From: Aquitalea denitrificans
GTDB taxonomy: Bacteria > Pseudomonadota > Gammaproteobacteria > Burkholderiales > Chromobacteriaceae
Assembly (NCBI RefSeq): GCF_009856625.1
Contig: NZ_CP047241.1
Coordinates: forward strand, 1,116,001-1,180,000
Length of the DNA stretch: 64,000 nucleotides
Direction: 5' to 3'
Below, in pieces: positions 1 through 8,053 of this stretch. How positions within the stretch are numbered: the stretch's first letter is position 1; the number at the start of each line of letters is the position of its first letter. Below the pieces are notes generated by a model that searched no databases, was not told the origin of the DNA, and saw only the letters and a list, made by a program, of their open reading frames with translations. The translations under genes and the position numbers were made by a program.

Positions 1-496
1 GCCGGACGGCCTGGCGGTATTGGCCTGGTTGTCCGGTTCCAGTTACCGGGTGACGCCAGCGCAGGCGGTGTGGCTAAGCCTGACGGTGCTGTTGTTGGCG
101 CTGGCGGCGCAGGCCTGCCAGCGGGTGTTGACCCTGCTCAGCCTGGGCGATGGCCTGGCGCAAGGTCGTGGCCTGCATCTGAGTGCCGCCCGGCTGCTGC
201 TGTTGCTGCTGGTGGCGCTATTGACGGCGGCAGTCACCTCGGTACTGGGGCCGGTGGCGTTTCTGGGCCTGCTGGCACCACATATTGCCAGCATGCTGGG
301 CGCACGGCGGGCGGCAAACCAGTTGGTGGTGGCTGCCTTGCTGGGGGCCGGCTTGCTATTGCTGGCCGACTGGTTGGGACGGGTGGTGATTTATCCGCGT
401 CAACTGCCGCTGGGCATGCTGGCATCGGTTTTGTGTGGTTGTTATTTCATGCTGCTGCTGGGGTGGCAAGGCGTGCGGCGGGGAGGTGGGCAATGA
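1..496 (+). CDS. fhuB: FecCD-family siderophore ABC permease, C-terminal part (FhuB-like)
   Basis: This is the 3' end of an inner-membrane permease; the reading frame is open to the first base, so the start lies upstream of the window. The visible roughly 160 residues hold several hydrophobic segments and the FecCD hallmark around LGPVAFLGLLAPHIA, the cytoplasmic loop that couples to the ATPase. The segment reading TLLSLGDGLAQGRGL just before it resembles the second half of FhuB. The stop overlaps the start of the next gene in an ATGA, which argues for one operon with the FhuD-like binding protein. Ferric hydroxamate uptake is inferred from that neighbour; another siderophore is possible. The FecCD family assignment is firm, the FhuB name less so. 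Confidence 0.85.
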   Translation, partial: PDGLAVLAWLSGSSYRVTPAQAVWLSLTVLLLALAAQACQRVLTLLSLGDGLAQGRGLHLSAARLLLLLLVALLTAAVTSVLGPVAFLGLLAPHIASMLGARRAANQLVVAALLGAGLLLLADWLGRVVIYPRQLPLGMLASVLCGCYFMLLLGWQGVRRGGGQ

Positions 497-1443
497 GGCT
501 TTACTGGCTTGGTGTCCTGCTGTGCTGGGCGGTGCTGGGCTGCGCCTTTGCCGGCGGAATTGACGAACTGGCTGCTGCCCGCGCCCAGCCTGCGGCCAAG
601 CGGATTGTGGCGCTCAGTTGGGAGGCGGCAGAAAACCTGCTGGAGCTGGGAATCACCCCGCTGGCGGTGGCGGATGCCGACGATTACCGCCGCTGGGTGG
701 CGCAGCCCTTGTTGCCCGCCGGAGCGCTTTCGGCGGGCAGCAGGCTGGAGCCGAACCTGGAATTGCTGGCCAGCCTGAAGCCCGATCTGATCCTCAGCAG
801 TCCGGTGCTGGGTGCCTTACGTCCGCGCCTGCAAGCCATTGCTCCGGTGCTGACCATCGATGCTTTCCGCCAGGACGAGGACCATGCCCAGGCGGCCGAA
901 GCCATTTTCCTGCAACTGGGCCGGGTGTTGGGCCGCCAGCCGCAGGCTGACACCAGGTTGCACCAGCTGGCACAGGGCTTTGCGCAATTGCGTCAGCAAT
1001 TGCAGGCGCATGGTGCCCGGCGTCTGCCACGGGTGCAGGTGATCCGTTTTGCCAATGCCTCCAGCGTGTATGTATATGGCAGTAATGCCATGCCGGTGCT
1101 GGCCTTGCGCCGGCTGGGGCTGAATACCACCGGCACGCCGGCGGCTTCGGTATGGGGAATCAGCCAGCAGCGGGTGGTGGATCTGGCAGCCTGGCGTGAC
1201 GAGGTGGTGCTGTATCAGCAGCCGTTTGCTGAAGCCGGGCGGCTGTTTGTCAGCCCGCTGTGGCAGGGCATGCCCTTTGTCCGGCAGCAGCGGCTGGCAG
1301 CCGTGGCACCGGCCTGGAGTTATGGCGGGGTGGGTTCCTTGTATTACCTGGCCCAGCGCATGACGGCTGCCTTGTTGCAGTTGCCGCTGCTGGCTGACAA
1401 GCCGGTGGCGGCAAACCGGACTAGCCGCCGGTCATCGACATGA
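493..1443 (+). CDS. fhuD: Periplasmic iron-siderophore binding protein, FhuD-like
   Basis: Product of 316 residues with an N-terminal signal peptide (hydrophobic residues about 4-20, likely cut after CAFA). It matches FhuD in layout: RIVALSW followed by an ELGITPLAVAD segment and YRRWV near residues 36-70, then EPNLELLASLKPDLI, and a C-terminal PLWQGMPFVR stretch. FhuD binds ferric hydroxamates in the periplasm and hands them to the FhuB permease. The ATG start overlaps the stop of the permease gene (ATGA), so the two are translationally coupled. The 3' end overlaps the convergent moaA gene by 23 bp. Specificity for hydroxamates is inferred from similarity. Confidence 0.85.
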   Translation: MRLYWLGVLLCWAVLGCAFAGGIDELAAARAQPAAKRIVALSWEAAENLLELGITPLAVADADDYRRWVAQPLLPAGALSAGSRLEPNLELLASLKPDLILSSPVLGALRPRLQAIAPVLTIDAFRQDEDHAQAAEAIFLQLGRVLGRQPQADTRLHQLAQGFAQLRQQLQAHGARRLPRVQVIRFANASSVYVYGSNAMPVLALRRLGLNTTGTPAASVWGISQQRVVDLAAWRDEVVLYQQPFAEAGRLFVSPLWQGMPFVRQQRLAAVAPAWSYGGVGSLYYLAQRMTAALLQLPLLADKPVAANRTSRRSST

Positions 1444-2395
1444 AGCGCACCACCTGTTGTGGCTGCTGGATGAATTCGTGTTTTTCCGGCTTCAGTTCGA
1501 TGGCGGCGCGGATGGCGGCTTCCAGTTCGGCGTCGCTGCAACCGGCGCGCAGCAGCGGGCGCAGCTCCAGTTGTTCTTCCTGGCCCAAGCACATGTATAG
1601 CGTGCCATCCACCGATAGCCTTACCCGGTTACAGGTGGCACAGAAGTGCTGCGACATCGGCGTGATCAGCCCCAGGGTGAAGCTGGCATCAGCATTCTGC
1701 CAGTAAGAGGCCGGGCCGCCGCCCAGGCTGCGGCTGCTGGCAATCAGGCCATGCTGGCGCGTCAGCTTGTCCAGCAACTGGCTCAGGTCCAGCCCCTGCG
1801 CGGCCTGGCCGGTACTGCCCATCGGCATGGCTTCGATCAGGCGCAGGATGAAGCCCTGCTGCATGCAATAGGCCAGCATGGATTCGATATCACCGTCATT
1901 CACCCCGGCCAGCGGCACCATATTGATCTTGATATTGGCAAAGCCGGCAGCTTTGGCTGCTGCCAGCCCGTCCAGCACCTTGCCCAGACTGTCGCTGCCA
2001 CTGATGCTGGCCACGCAGTCGCGCCGCAAGGAATCCAGGCTGATGTTGAGCCGATGCAGGCCGGCGGATTTAAGCGGTGCGGCCAGGCTGGCCAGCTGGG
2101 TGCCATTGCTGGTGAGCGACAGGTCTTCCACGCCGGGCAGGGCTGACAGTGTCCCCACCAGTTGCGGCAGGTTGCGCCGCAGCAGTGGCTCGCCGCCGGT
2201 CAGGCGGAAGCGGCGCGTGCCCAGCCGGGCAAAGGCGGCTACCACGCGTTCTATTTCGTCAAAGCGCAGCCAGTTGGCTGGTTCTTCGAAGCCTTTGAAA
2301 CCCTTGGGGATGCAGTAGCTGCAACGCAGGTCGCAACGGTCGGTGACGGATACCCGCAGATAGTCGATGGCTCTGCCAAAACGGTCGGACAGCAT
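1421..2395 (-). CDS. moaA: GTP 3',8-cyclase MoaA (molybdenum cofactor biosynthesis)
   Basis: Radical SAM enzyme that, with MoaC, converts GTP to cyclic pyranopterin monophosphate, the first step of molybdenum cofactor synthesis. From the chosen start it has 324 residues, normal for MoaA. The radical SAM cluster is CxxxCxxC at Cys-21, Cys-25 and Cys-28; the second cluster uses Cys-252, Cys-255 and Cys-269 in the FCATCNRVRL region; the chain ends in the essential Gly-Gly pair. An in-frame start 81 bp upstream (2476) exists, but the added residues are not conserved-looking; neither start has a clear Shine-Dalgarno. The cofactor is needed by the nitrate reductase encoded about 10 kb away. Its tail overlaps fhuD on the other strand. 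Confidence 0.93.
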   Translation of the reverse strand: MLSDRFGRAIDYLRVSVTDRCDLRCSYCIPKGFKGFEEPANWLRFDEIERVVAAFARLGTRRFRLTGGEPLLRRNLPQLVGTLSALPGVEDLSLTSNGTQLASLAAPLKSAGLHRLNISLDSLRRDCVASISGSDSLGKVLDGLAAAKAAGFANIKINMVPLAGVNDGDIESMLAYCMQQGFILRLIEAMPMGSTGQAAQGLDLSQLLDKLTRQHGLIASSRSLGGGPASYWQNADASFTLGLITPMSQHFCATCNRVRLSVDGTLYMCLGQEEQLELRPLLRAGCSDAELEAAIRAAIELKPEKHEFIQQPQQVVRFMSMTGG

Positions 2396-2510
2396 GGCTG
2401 GCACCAGTAGGGGAGAATGGTTGCCAGTGTATGCTGCCGGCCCGGTCTTGCCAGTTGGCCAGTGGTGGGCATGCATCTAGGTCAGAGGGAGTAGGGCAGG
2501 ATGGCAGATA

Positions 2511-2530
2511 GGGCAGGCGGTGTCCTGCCC
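2511..2530 (-). terminator. Hairpin downstream of the narL-linked cyclase gene
   Basis: A 7-bp GC-rich stem (GGGCAGG / CCTGCCC, 6-nt loop) sits just past the stop of the minus-strand diguanylate cyclase gene. No T-tract follows on the minus strand, so it may only be a weak or Rho-assisted end. Confidence 0.35.
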
Positions 2531-2536
2531 GGGCCA

Positions 2537-3802
2537 TCAGGCGGCGATGACGCAGTTGCGGCCCTGGTTCTTGGCCTGGTATAGCGCGCTGTCCACCCGC
2601 ATGATCAGGCTTTCCACCGTTTCCTGCTCCTGATGGATGGCCACGCCAATGCTGACCGTGATGGCTGGCAGTTTGTCATGGCGTGTTTGTGCCACGGTCT
2701 GGCGTAAGGATTCGGCCAGCAGCAGGGCATTGTCGCGGCTGGTTTGGGGCAGCAGGATGACAAACTCTTCGCCGCCCCAGCGGCAGACGCTGTCCACGGC
2801 ACGCACACGCGACTCCAGCGTCTTGGCCAGCCATACCAGTACTTCGTCGCCGGTAAAGTGGCCGTAGCGGTCATTGATATGCTTGAAGTTGTCGGCATCC
2901 AGCAAAATCAGGCTGAAGTCATTGCCAAAGCGTTGTTTTTCCTGAATGGAGCGTTCCAGTTGCAGCAGCAGGTGGCGGCGGTTCCACAGTCCGGTGAGCG
3001 GGTCTTTCAGGGCCGCTTGTTCCAGTTCGGATTTCAGGCGCTTCTGCTCGGTGATGTCATGAATCACGCACAGCATCAGGCGTTTGCCGTGAATGACCAC
3101 CGGGCCGGCATAGGTTTGCACGTCACGCAGGCTGCCGTCGGCCAGGCGGTGGACAAAGCTGAGCGGCTTGTGTCCGCCAGGCAGTTGGGCAATGTGCTGC
3201 ATCACCGGCAGGATGGCCCGGCCCATGGCATTGATTTCCCAGGTGTGCTTCTCGGTGAATTCGGTCCGGCTGTAGCCATAAAAGCGGATTGCGGCCTGGT
3301 TGACGTTGACGATGCGGCCTTCGTCGGCGGGGTCGATCAGCAGCATGGGAGCGCTGTTGGTCTGCATCAGCATTTCGTGAAAGCTGCCTTCCCGGCCTGC
3401 TGCAGCCGGCAAGGAATGTGGCGGTGCGATGGCCGCGAGCATGCCTTCCACCAGAATGGCATTGCGGCCATCTTCCAGCAGAAAGTCTCCCAGATGGCAG
3501 CCAAGGGCTTGCGCTTCGTCTTGCCCTCGCACGGTCCAGATTTCCACCACCTGCTCGTGCTGCAGCATGCTGGGCGTGTAGTCGGCCAGCCTTTCCTGTG
3601 CGCGGGCCGACAGGCAGCCACCGCGCAGATCGGCCACTGTTTGCCGGCTGGCCATGGCCAGTGCCTGCCGGTTGGCAAACAGGATTTCATCGGTGGCCGG
3701 CAGGATGATCCATACCGGGGTATTGAGCGCGTCCAGCAGCGCATATGCATTCATGGCGGCAAGCGGGCCTGGGGGGGCCAGTGGTGGGGCTATGCATGAC
3801 AT
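2537..3802 (-). CDS. PAS-PAS-GGDEF diguanylate cyclase linked to narXL
   Basis: Protein of 421 residues with no membrane segment. It has a first PAS-like domain (about 21-125), a second PAS domain (about 143-255) and a GGDEF domain with the active-site GGEEF at 343-347. The RAVD at 334-337, five residues before it, is the RxxD product-inhibition site, so the enzyme should be active and feedback-limited by cyclic di-GMP. The start at 3802 has AGGA eight bases upstream and leaves 55 bp after narL; a start further upstream would run into narL. Its place as third gene after narX and narL suggests co-transcription and a link from nitrate or redox signals to cyclic di-GMP. The PAS ligand is unknown. 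Confidence 0.9.
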   Translation of the reverse strand: MSCIAPPLAPPGPLAAMNAYALLDALNTPVWIILPATDEILFANRQALAMASRQTVADLRGGCLSARAQERLADYTPSMLQHEQVVEIWTVRGQDEAQALGCHLGDFLLEDGRNAILVEGMLAAIAPPHSLPAAAGREGSFHEMLMQTNSAPMLLIDPADEGRIVNVNQAAIRFYGYSRTEFTEKHTWEINAMGRAILPVMQHIAQLPGGHKPLSFVHRLADGSLRDVQTYAGPVVIHGKRLMLCVIHDITEQKRLKSELEQAALKDPLTGLWNRRHLLLQLERSIQEKQRFGNDFSLILLDADNFKHINDRYGHFTGDEVLVWLAKTLESRVRAVDSVCRWGGEEFVILLPQTSRDNALLLAESLRQTVAQTRHDKLPAITVSIGVAIHQEQETVESLIMRVDSALYQAKNQGRNCVIAA

Positions 3803-3857
3803 GGTAGTTGTCCTTTTGCCGGCCTTCAACAGGGATGTTGCTGAATCCGGCAAGATA

Positions 3858-4514
3858 TCAGGGCAGCTTGTCCAGACCGTGTTCGACGGCAAACAGGGCA
3901 GCCTGTACCCGGCCATTCAGATTGAGCTTGCGCAGGATGTTCTGCACATGCACCTTGATTGTGCTCTCGGCCAGATCCAGTGAGCGGGCGATTTCCTTGT
4001 TGCTGATGCCACGGCTGAGCCAGGCCAGGATTTCCCGCTCACGCTGGGTCAGTTGCTCTACCCCGGCACGCTTGCTGCGGGATGCTTCGCCACCGCGTAG
4101 TTGCAGCAGCAGCTTTGAGGTCATTTCCGGTGACAGCACGCTGTCACCCTCCACCGCGCGGCGGATGCTTTCCAGCAGGAAGTCGGCATTGATGTTTTTC
4201 AGCAGATAGCCACGGGCGCCGGTTTTCAGGCATTCGGCCAGGTCTTCGCCGTCTTCCGATACAGTAAGCATCAGCACCGCCAGTTGCGGCTGGGTAACCA
4301 GGATTTGTGCCAATGCCTCGCGGCCATTCATCTGCGGCATGTCGAGGTCCAGCAACACTACGTCCGGCTTCAGTTGCTCGCACAGCTTCACGCCTTCCAG
4401 GCCGTCGGCGGCTTCGCCAACGATTTCAAAGTCGCTTTGTCTTTGCAGCAGGGCTTTCAGGCCGCTGCGGAACAGGGTGTGGTCGTCGACCAGTAGGATA
4501 CGGGTGGTTGTCAT
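3858..4514 (-). CDS. narL: Nitrate/nitrite response regulator NarL
   Basis: A 218-residue response regulator with a receiver domain (phospho-acceptor Asp-56 in LLDLDMP, acidic pair near residues 10-11, Lys near 106) and a LuxR-type helix-turn-helix at about 150-210 (REREILAWLSRGISNKEIA). This is the NarL/NarP architecture that binds TACYYMT heptamers. The start codon overlaps the narX stop (ATGA), so sensor and regulator are coupled. It probably controls the neighbouring narK and narGHJI genes. NarL rather than NarP is chosen because of the neighbouring NarX-type kinase; the sequence alone does not separate them. Confidence 0.92.
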   Translation of the reverse strand: MTTTRILLVDDHTLFRSGLKALLQRQSDFEIVGEAADGLEGVKLCEQLKPDVVLLDLDMPQMNGREALAQILVTQPQLAVLMLTVSEDGEDLAECLKTGARGYLLKNINADFLLESIRRAVEGDSVLSPEMTSKLLLQLRGGEASRSKRAGVEQLTQREREILAWLSRGISNKEIARSLDLAESTIKVHVQNILRKLNLNGRVQAALFAVEHGLDKLP

Positions 4515-6418
4515 GCGGCTTGTCTTTCGGTATGGGGTAGCAGCAGGCTGACTTCGGTGCCGCCATCGGCATGGGCCTGAATGCTGATCTGGCCATGAAT
4601 GCGCGAAGCGCGTTCCTGCATGATGGACAGACCGACGTGGCTGGCGCGGCGGCTGGCAACCTGGGCCTCGTCAAAGCCGCAGCCATCGTCGCGGATCTGC
4701 ATGTGGAAGTCGGCATCGTTGCGGATATCCACCCGCACGCGGCGGGCGTGGGCATGCTTGCGCACATTGGACAGTGCTTCTTGCAGGATGAAGATTACCT
4801 GCAGCTGCTGCTGCGGATTGAGTGCCAGGCCATTGCCGCTGAAGTTGAGCTGGGTGGGGACGCGTGCCTGCTTTTCAAAGCGGTCAAGCAGGGTGCGTAC
4901 TGCGTCGCCGAAGTCTTCCTTGTTGATGCGGGTGCGGAAATTGAGCAGCAGCTCGCGCACGTCCTCATAGCATTCCTGGACGCCGGTACGGATGAAGGCC
5001 AGGTTTTCCTGGGCCTGTTCGGTGTGCTTGTCGGCCAGTGCCGCTTCCAGCATCTGTACCTGCAGGTTGAGGAAGGACAGGGACTGGGCAATGCTGTCAT
5101 GCAGGCCCTGCGCCATCAGATTGCGCTCTTCAGCCACGGCAAATTGCTGGTCGCGGGCGGCCAGACGCTGGTTTTCCACGGCCACGCCCAGATGGCTGCC
5201 CAGGGTTTCCAGCAAAAACTGGTCTTGCGGTGGCAGCTTGGGCGTCTGGTAAAAATACAGGGTGAAAATGCCGACATTATTCTGGTTGTGACGGATGTGA
5301 AATACCGAAATGCTGGCAAAGCCGGCACGCTGGCAGTGCTTTTCCTCTGTGGCCGGCAGGCGGTCGAAGCGGTGGATGACGGACACCGGCTGCTGTACGG
5401 CATCGCCGCACAGACAGCCGTCGATGGGGGCGCAGTCGTCATGTTCCACCATGTCGTCCGGCAGGCCTTGCTGGGCAATCAGCTCCAGTCTGCCGCGTTT
5501 GAAATCCACCAGCCGCACACTGCCGGCATCAGCCCCGGTCAGTTCGATCAGCCGGCTGATGAAGCCGCTGCACATATTGTCCAGCGTGTGCGAGCCATGC
5601 AGGAAGGCCGTGACATTGTAGAGCGCGGCCAGCTGGCGGTTTTTTTCTTCCACCGAGCGGGTTTTTCCCGCCACTTTCTGTTCCAGCGTGGTGTAGAGGT
5701 CCTGCAGGCGGTCAGCCATCTGGTTGAAGCCGGTGGCAATGGTGGCAAATTCGTCATTGCTGTCCACCTCGACCCGCGCGTCCAGCTTGCCGTCACGCAG
5801 GCGCAGCATGCCCTCGCCCAGTGCATTGAGCGGGCGGATCACCAGCAGGAACAGCAGGAACATCATGCTGAAGGAGCCGACAATGGCCATGGCAATCAGC
5901 GCCATCTGGAAGAACCGCAGCAAGGTGGTGTTGCGTGCATTGTCTTCTTCCACCAGTTTTACCAGTCGGTCGATGCGGTTGACGAAGCTGGCAATGTCAG
6001 GGCGTTCCATCTTGCGGCTGCTGGTGCTTTGTACGGAGGCAGCTTCCAGCAGCGGCAGCATGTCGTGCTGCCAGGATTGTTCGATACTGGCCACCTGCTG
6101 ATGTACGGACAGATTGTCCGGCAGAAAAAGCGGCCGGGCCGGGTCGCCTTTTTTCAGGCGGGCCAGGATAAAGGCAAATTGCTGTTCTTCATCATGCACG
6201 GTAGCCAGCGGCGCGCCTTCGCTCACTTGCAGGGCGATGTGGTAGCTGCGCATGCGCAGGCTGCCGGCATCGTTGATGGCGGCGGCACCGCCTTCCAGCT
6301 TCCATGACAGCACCAGGGTGTAGCCGATGGAGGTCATGGCCAGCAGCAGCCAGGCAATGGTCAGCATCAGCAGCTTGGTGGAAAGGCTGCGCAATTGCGG
6401 GGTCTGGTAAAGCATCAT
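4511..6418 (-). CDS. narX: Nitrate/nitrite sensor histidine kinase NarX
   Basis: From the chosen ATG the protein has 635 residues: TM1 (about 16-38), periplasmic domain carrying the nitrate-binding P-box (AAINDAGSLRMRSYHIAL, about 46-63), TM2 (about 170-194), HAMP (about 195-247), a GAF-like domain with a cysteine group (Cys-329, 335, 337, 362), a HisKA_3 dimerisation region with phospho-accepting His-440 in GLHDSIAQSLS, and the HATPase domain (about 535-630). This matches the NarX/NarQ family, which sense nitrate outside and phosphorylate NarL. The frame is open further up (to 6586), but starts there add a non-hydrophobic tail before TM1; none has a good ribosome site, so the start is uncertain. 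Divergent from narK1. Confidence 0.92.
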   Translation of the reverse strand: MMLYQTPQLRSLSTKLLMLTIAWLLLAMTSIGYTLVLSWKLEGGAAAINDAGSLRMRSYHIALQVSEGAPLATVHDEEQQFAFILARLKKGDPARPLFLPDNLSVHQQVASIEQSWQHDMLPLLEAASVQSTSSRKMERPDIASFVNRIDRLVKLVEEDNARNTTLLRFFQMALIAMAIVGSFSMMFLLFLLVIRPLNALGEGMLRLRDGKLDARVEVDSNDEFATIATGFNQMADRLQDLYTTLEQKVAGKTRSVEEKNRQLAALYNVTAFLHGSHTLDNMCSGFISRLIELTGADAGSVRLVDFKRGRLELIAQQGLPDDMVEHDDCAPIDGCLCGDAVQQPVSVIHRFDRLPATEEKHCQRAGFASISVFHIRHNQNNVGIFTLYFYQTPKLPPQDQFLLETLGSHLGVAVENQRLAARDQQFAVAEERNLMAQGLHDSIAQSLSFLNLQVQMLEAALADKHTEQAQENLAFIRTGVQECYEDVRELLLNFRTRINKEDFGDAVRTLLDRFEKQARVPTQLNFSGNGLALNPQQQLQVIFILQEALSNVRKHAHARRVRVDIRNDADFHMQIRDDGCGFDEAQVASRRASHVGLSIMQERASRIHGQISIQAHADGGTEVSLLLPHTERQAA

Positions 6419-6695
6419 CTGGGTACTGGTCCGGTAAGGCTGGAGGGGAGTGGGGTCGGGCCGACGCAGGGCCAGAACCGTGTCTGTTTCCAGCTTAACA
6501 ATAATGGCAGCAGAGTGTGACGACAATTCGCCACAAGATGGAGTATCCGTCATGATTTCTGGCCTGCTGCAAGCCAGGCCTGGCAAGGATTTTTGCTTGT
6601 ATATCCCTCTTAGTGATTAGTTCCTCTTCCCCATCTGCCGTTGTTGCCTAGCTCCTCATGCCGCCCGCAGTGCTGCTATCGGTGAATATTTCCCG

Positions 6696-6711
6696 TGCCC
6701 ATAAAAGGGTT
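6696..6711. promoter_or_regulatory. Candidate NarL 7-2-7 binding site between narX and narK1
   Basis: TGCCCAT, two bases, AAGGGTT: an inverted pair of heptamers close to the NarL consensus TACYYMT-N2-AKRRGTA (one mismatch left, two right). It lies about 35 bp before the narK1 start, so it would act near or inside the transcription start region. Predicted by eye only. Confidence 0.35.
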
Positions 6712-6746
6712 AAATGTCTATATCCCAATAGTGGAGCAAAAGCATC

Positions 6747-8000
6747 ATGGCTTCTTTACGCTTCAAGCAGTATGCCGTGCTGGCATCAAGCACCGTGGCA
6801 TTTACCATCTGTTTCATGATCTGGATGATGTTTGCGGTACTGGGCATCCCCATCAAGCAGCATCTGGGTCTGAATGAAACCGAATTCGGCATTCTGGCGG
6901 CTACGCCGGTATTGTCCGGCTCGCTGATCCGCGTGCCGCTGGGTATCTGGACCGACCGTTTCGGCGGTCGCATCGTGCTGTTTCTGCTGATGCTGATCTG
7001 CGTGCCCTTCATCTTCATCATGCAGTATGCCACCGCCTATTGGCAGTTTCTGGCCATTGGCCTGCTGGTGGGCCTGGCAGGCGGGGCTTTTTCGGTAGGC
7101 ACGCCCTATGTGGCGCGCTGGTTCAAGCCGGAACAGCAGGGCATGGCAATGGGCGTATTTGGTGCCGGTAATGCCGGTTCCTCGCTCACCAAGCTGGTGG
7201 CACCGGGCATCATCGCCGTAGGTGGCTGGCAACTGGTACCGTCGGTATACGCCGGCATCATGCTGGTGACAGCCATCCTGTTCTGGCTGTTTTCCTATCA
7301 GGATACTGCGCATCTGGTTAGCAGCAAAGTGAGCCTGCGCTCCCAGATGGCACTGATGAAGAACCCGGCTGTGCTGCGCTACTGCCAGTATTACTCGGTG
7401 GTTTTCGGCGGTTATGTCGCACTGGCACTGTGGATGACCAAATACTACGTGGGCGAGTACGGCTTTGACATCAAGCATGCAGCCTTTCTGGCGGCCTGTT
7501 TCTCCCTGCCCGGTGGCGTGCTGCGTGCCATGGGTGGTTGGTTGTCCGACCGCTTCGGTCCCTACAAAGTCACCTGGGGCGTGATGTGGACCTGCTGGGT
7601 CGCATTCTTCATCCTGTCCTACCCGCAAACCGATTTCAGCATTACCACCACGCACGGCGTGCAAAGCTTCCATATCGGCATGGGCGTGACCCAGTTCACC
7701 CTGATGCTGTTTGGTGTGGGTATTGCCATGGCCATCGGCAAGGCTTCGGTGTTCAAGTTCATTGCCAATGAGTTTCCCGACAATATCGGTGCGGTATCCG
7801 GCGTGGTAGGCCTGGCTGGTGGTATGGGCGGTTTCCTGTTGCCCATCCTGTTTGGCGTGCTGCTGGATATCACCGGTGTGCGCAGCAGCGCCTTCATGCT
7901 GCTGTACGGCACGGTGTGCGTGTCGCTGGTGTGGATGCATTTTTCCTTCAAGCCTGAGCAGGGCAAGGCCGTGGCCGCAGTGGCCCAACAGTCGGCCTGA
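6747..8000 (+). CDS. narK1: Nitrate/nitrite transporter, NarK1 type (MFS)
   Basis: A 417-residue major facilitator protein with about 12 membrane helices. It carries both nitrate-porter signatures: a glycine-rich GGAFSVGTPYVARWF segment near residue 111 followed by FGAGNAGSSLTK, and GLAGGMGGFLLP near residue 356. The short, single-domain form that precedes a second narK copy fits NarK1, thought to be a nitrate/proton symporter that starts uptake. GGAG lies 11 bases before the ATG. It is divergent from narX and followed after 53 bp by narK2. NarK1/NarK2 naming rests on order and family pattern, not on tested function. Confidence 0.92.
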   Translation: MASLRFKQYAVLASSTVAFTICFMIWMMFAVLGIPIKQHLGLNETEFGILAATPVLSGSLIRVPLGIWTDRFGGRIVLFLLMLICVPFIFIMQYATAYWQFLAIGLLVGLAGGAFSVGTPYVARWFKPEQQGMAMGVFGAGNAGSSLTKLVAPGIIAVGGWQLVPSVYAGIMLVTAILFWLFSYQDTAHLVSSKVSLRSQMALMKNPAVLRYCQYYSVVFGGYVALALWMTKYYVGEYGFDIKHAAFLAACFSLPGGVLRAMGGWLSDRFGPYKVTWGVMWTCWVAFFILSYPQTDFSITTTHGVQSFHIGMGVTQFTLMLFGVGIAMAIGKASVFKFIANEFPDNIGAVSGVVGLAGGMGGFLLPILFGVLLDITGVRSSAFMLLYGTVCVSLVWMHFSFKPEQGKAVAAVAQQSA

Positions 8001-8053
8001 AAGTAGCAACCCCATTTTTGATTGATGGCCGTGTGGCCGTCAGGGAGGACGTG

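Noticed and set aside
4571..6307. Open frame of 578 codons opposite narX
   Set aside because: Mirror of narX codon bias; no recognisable motif or ribosome site.
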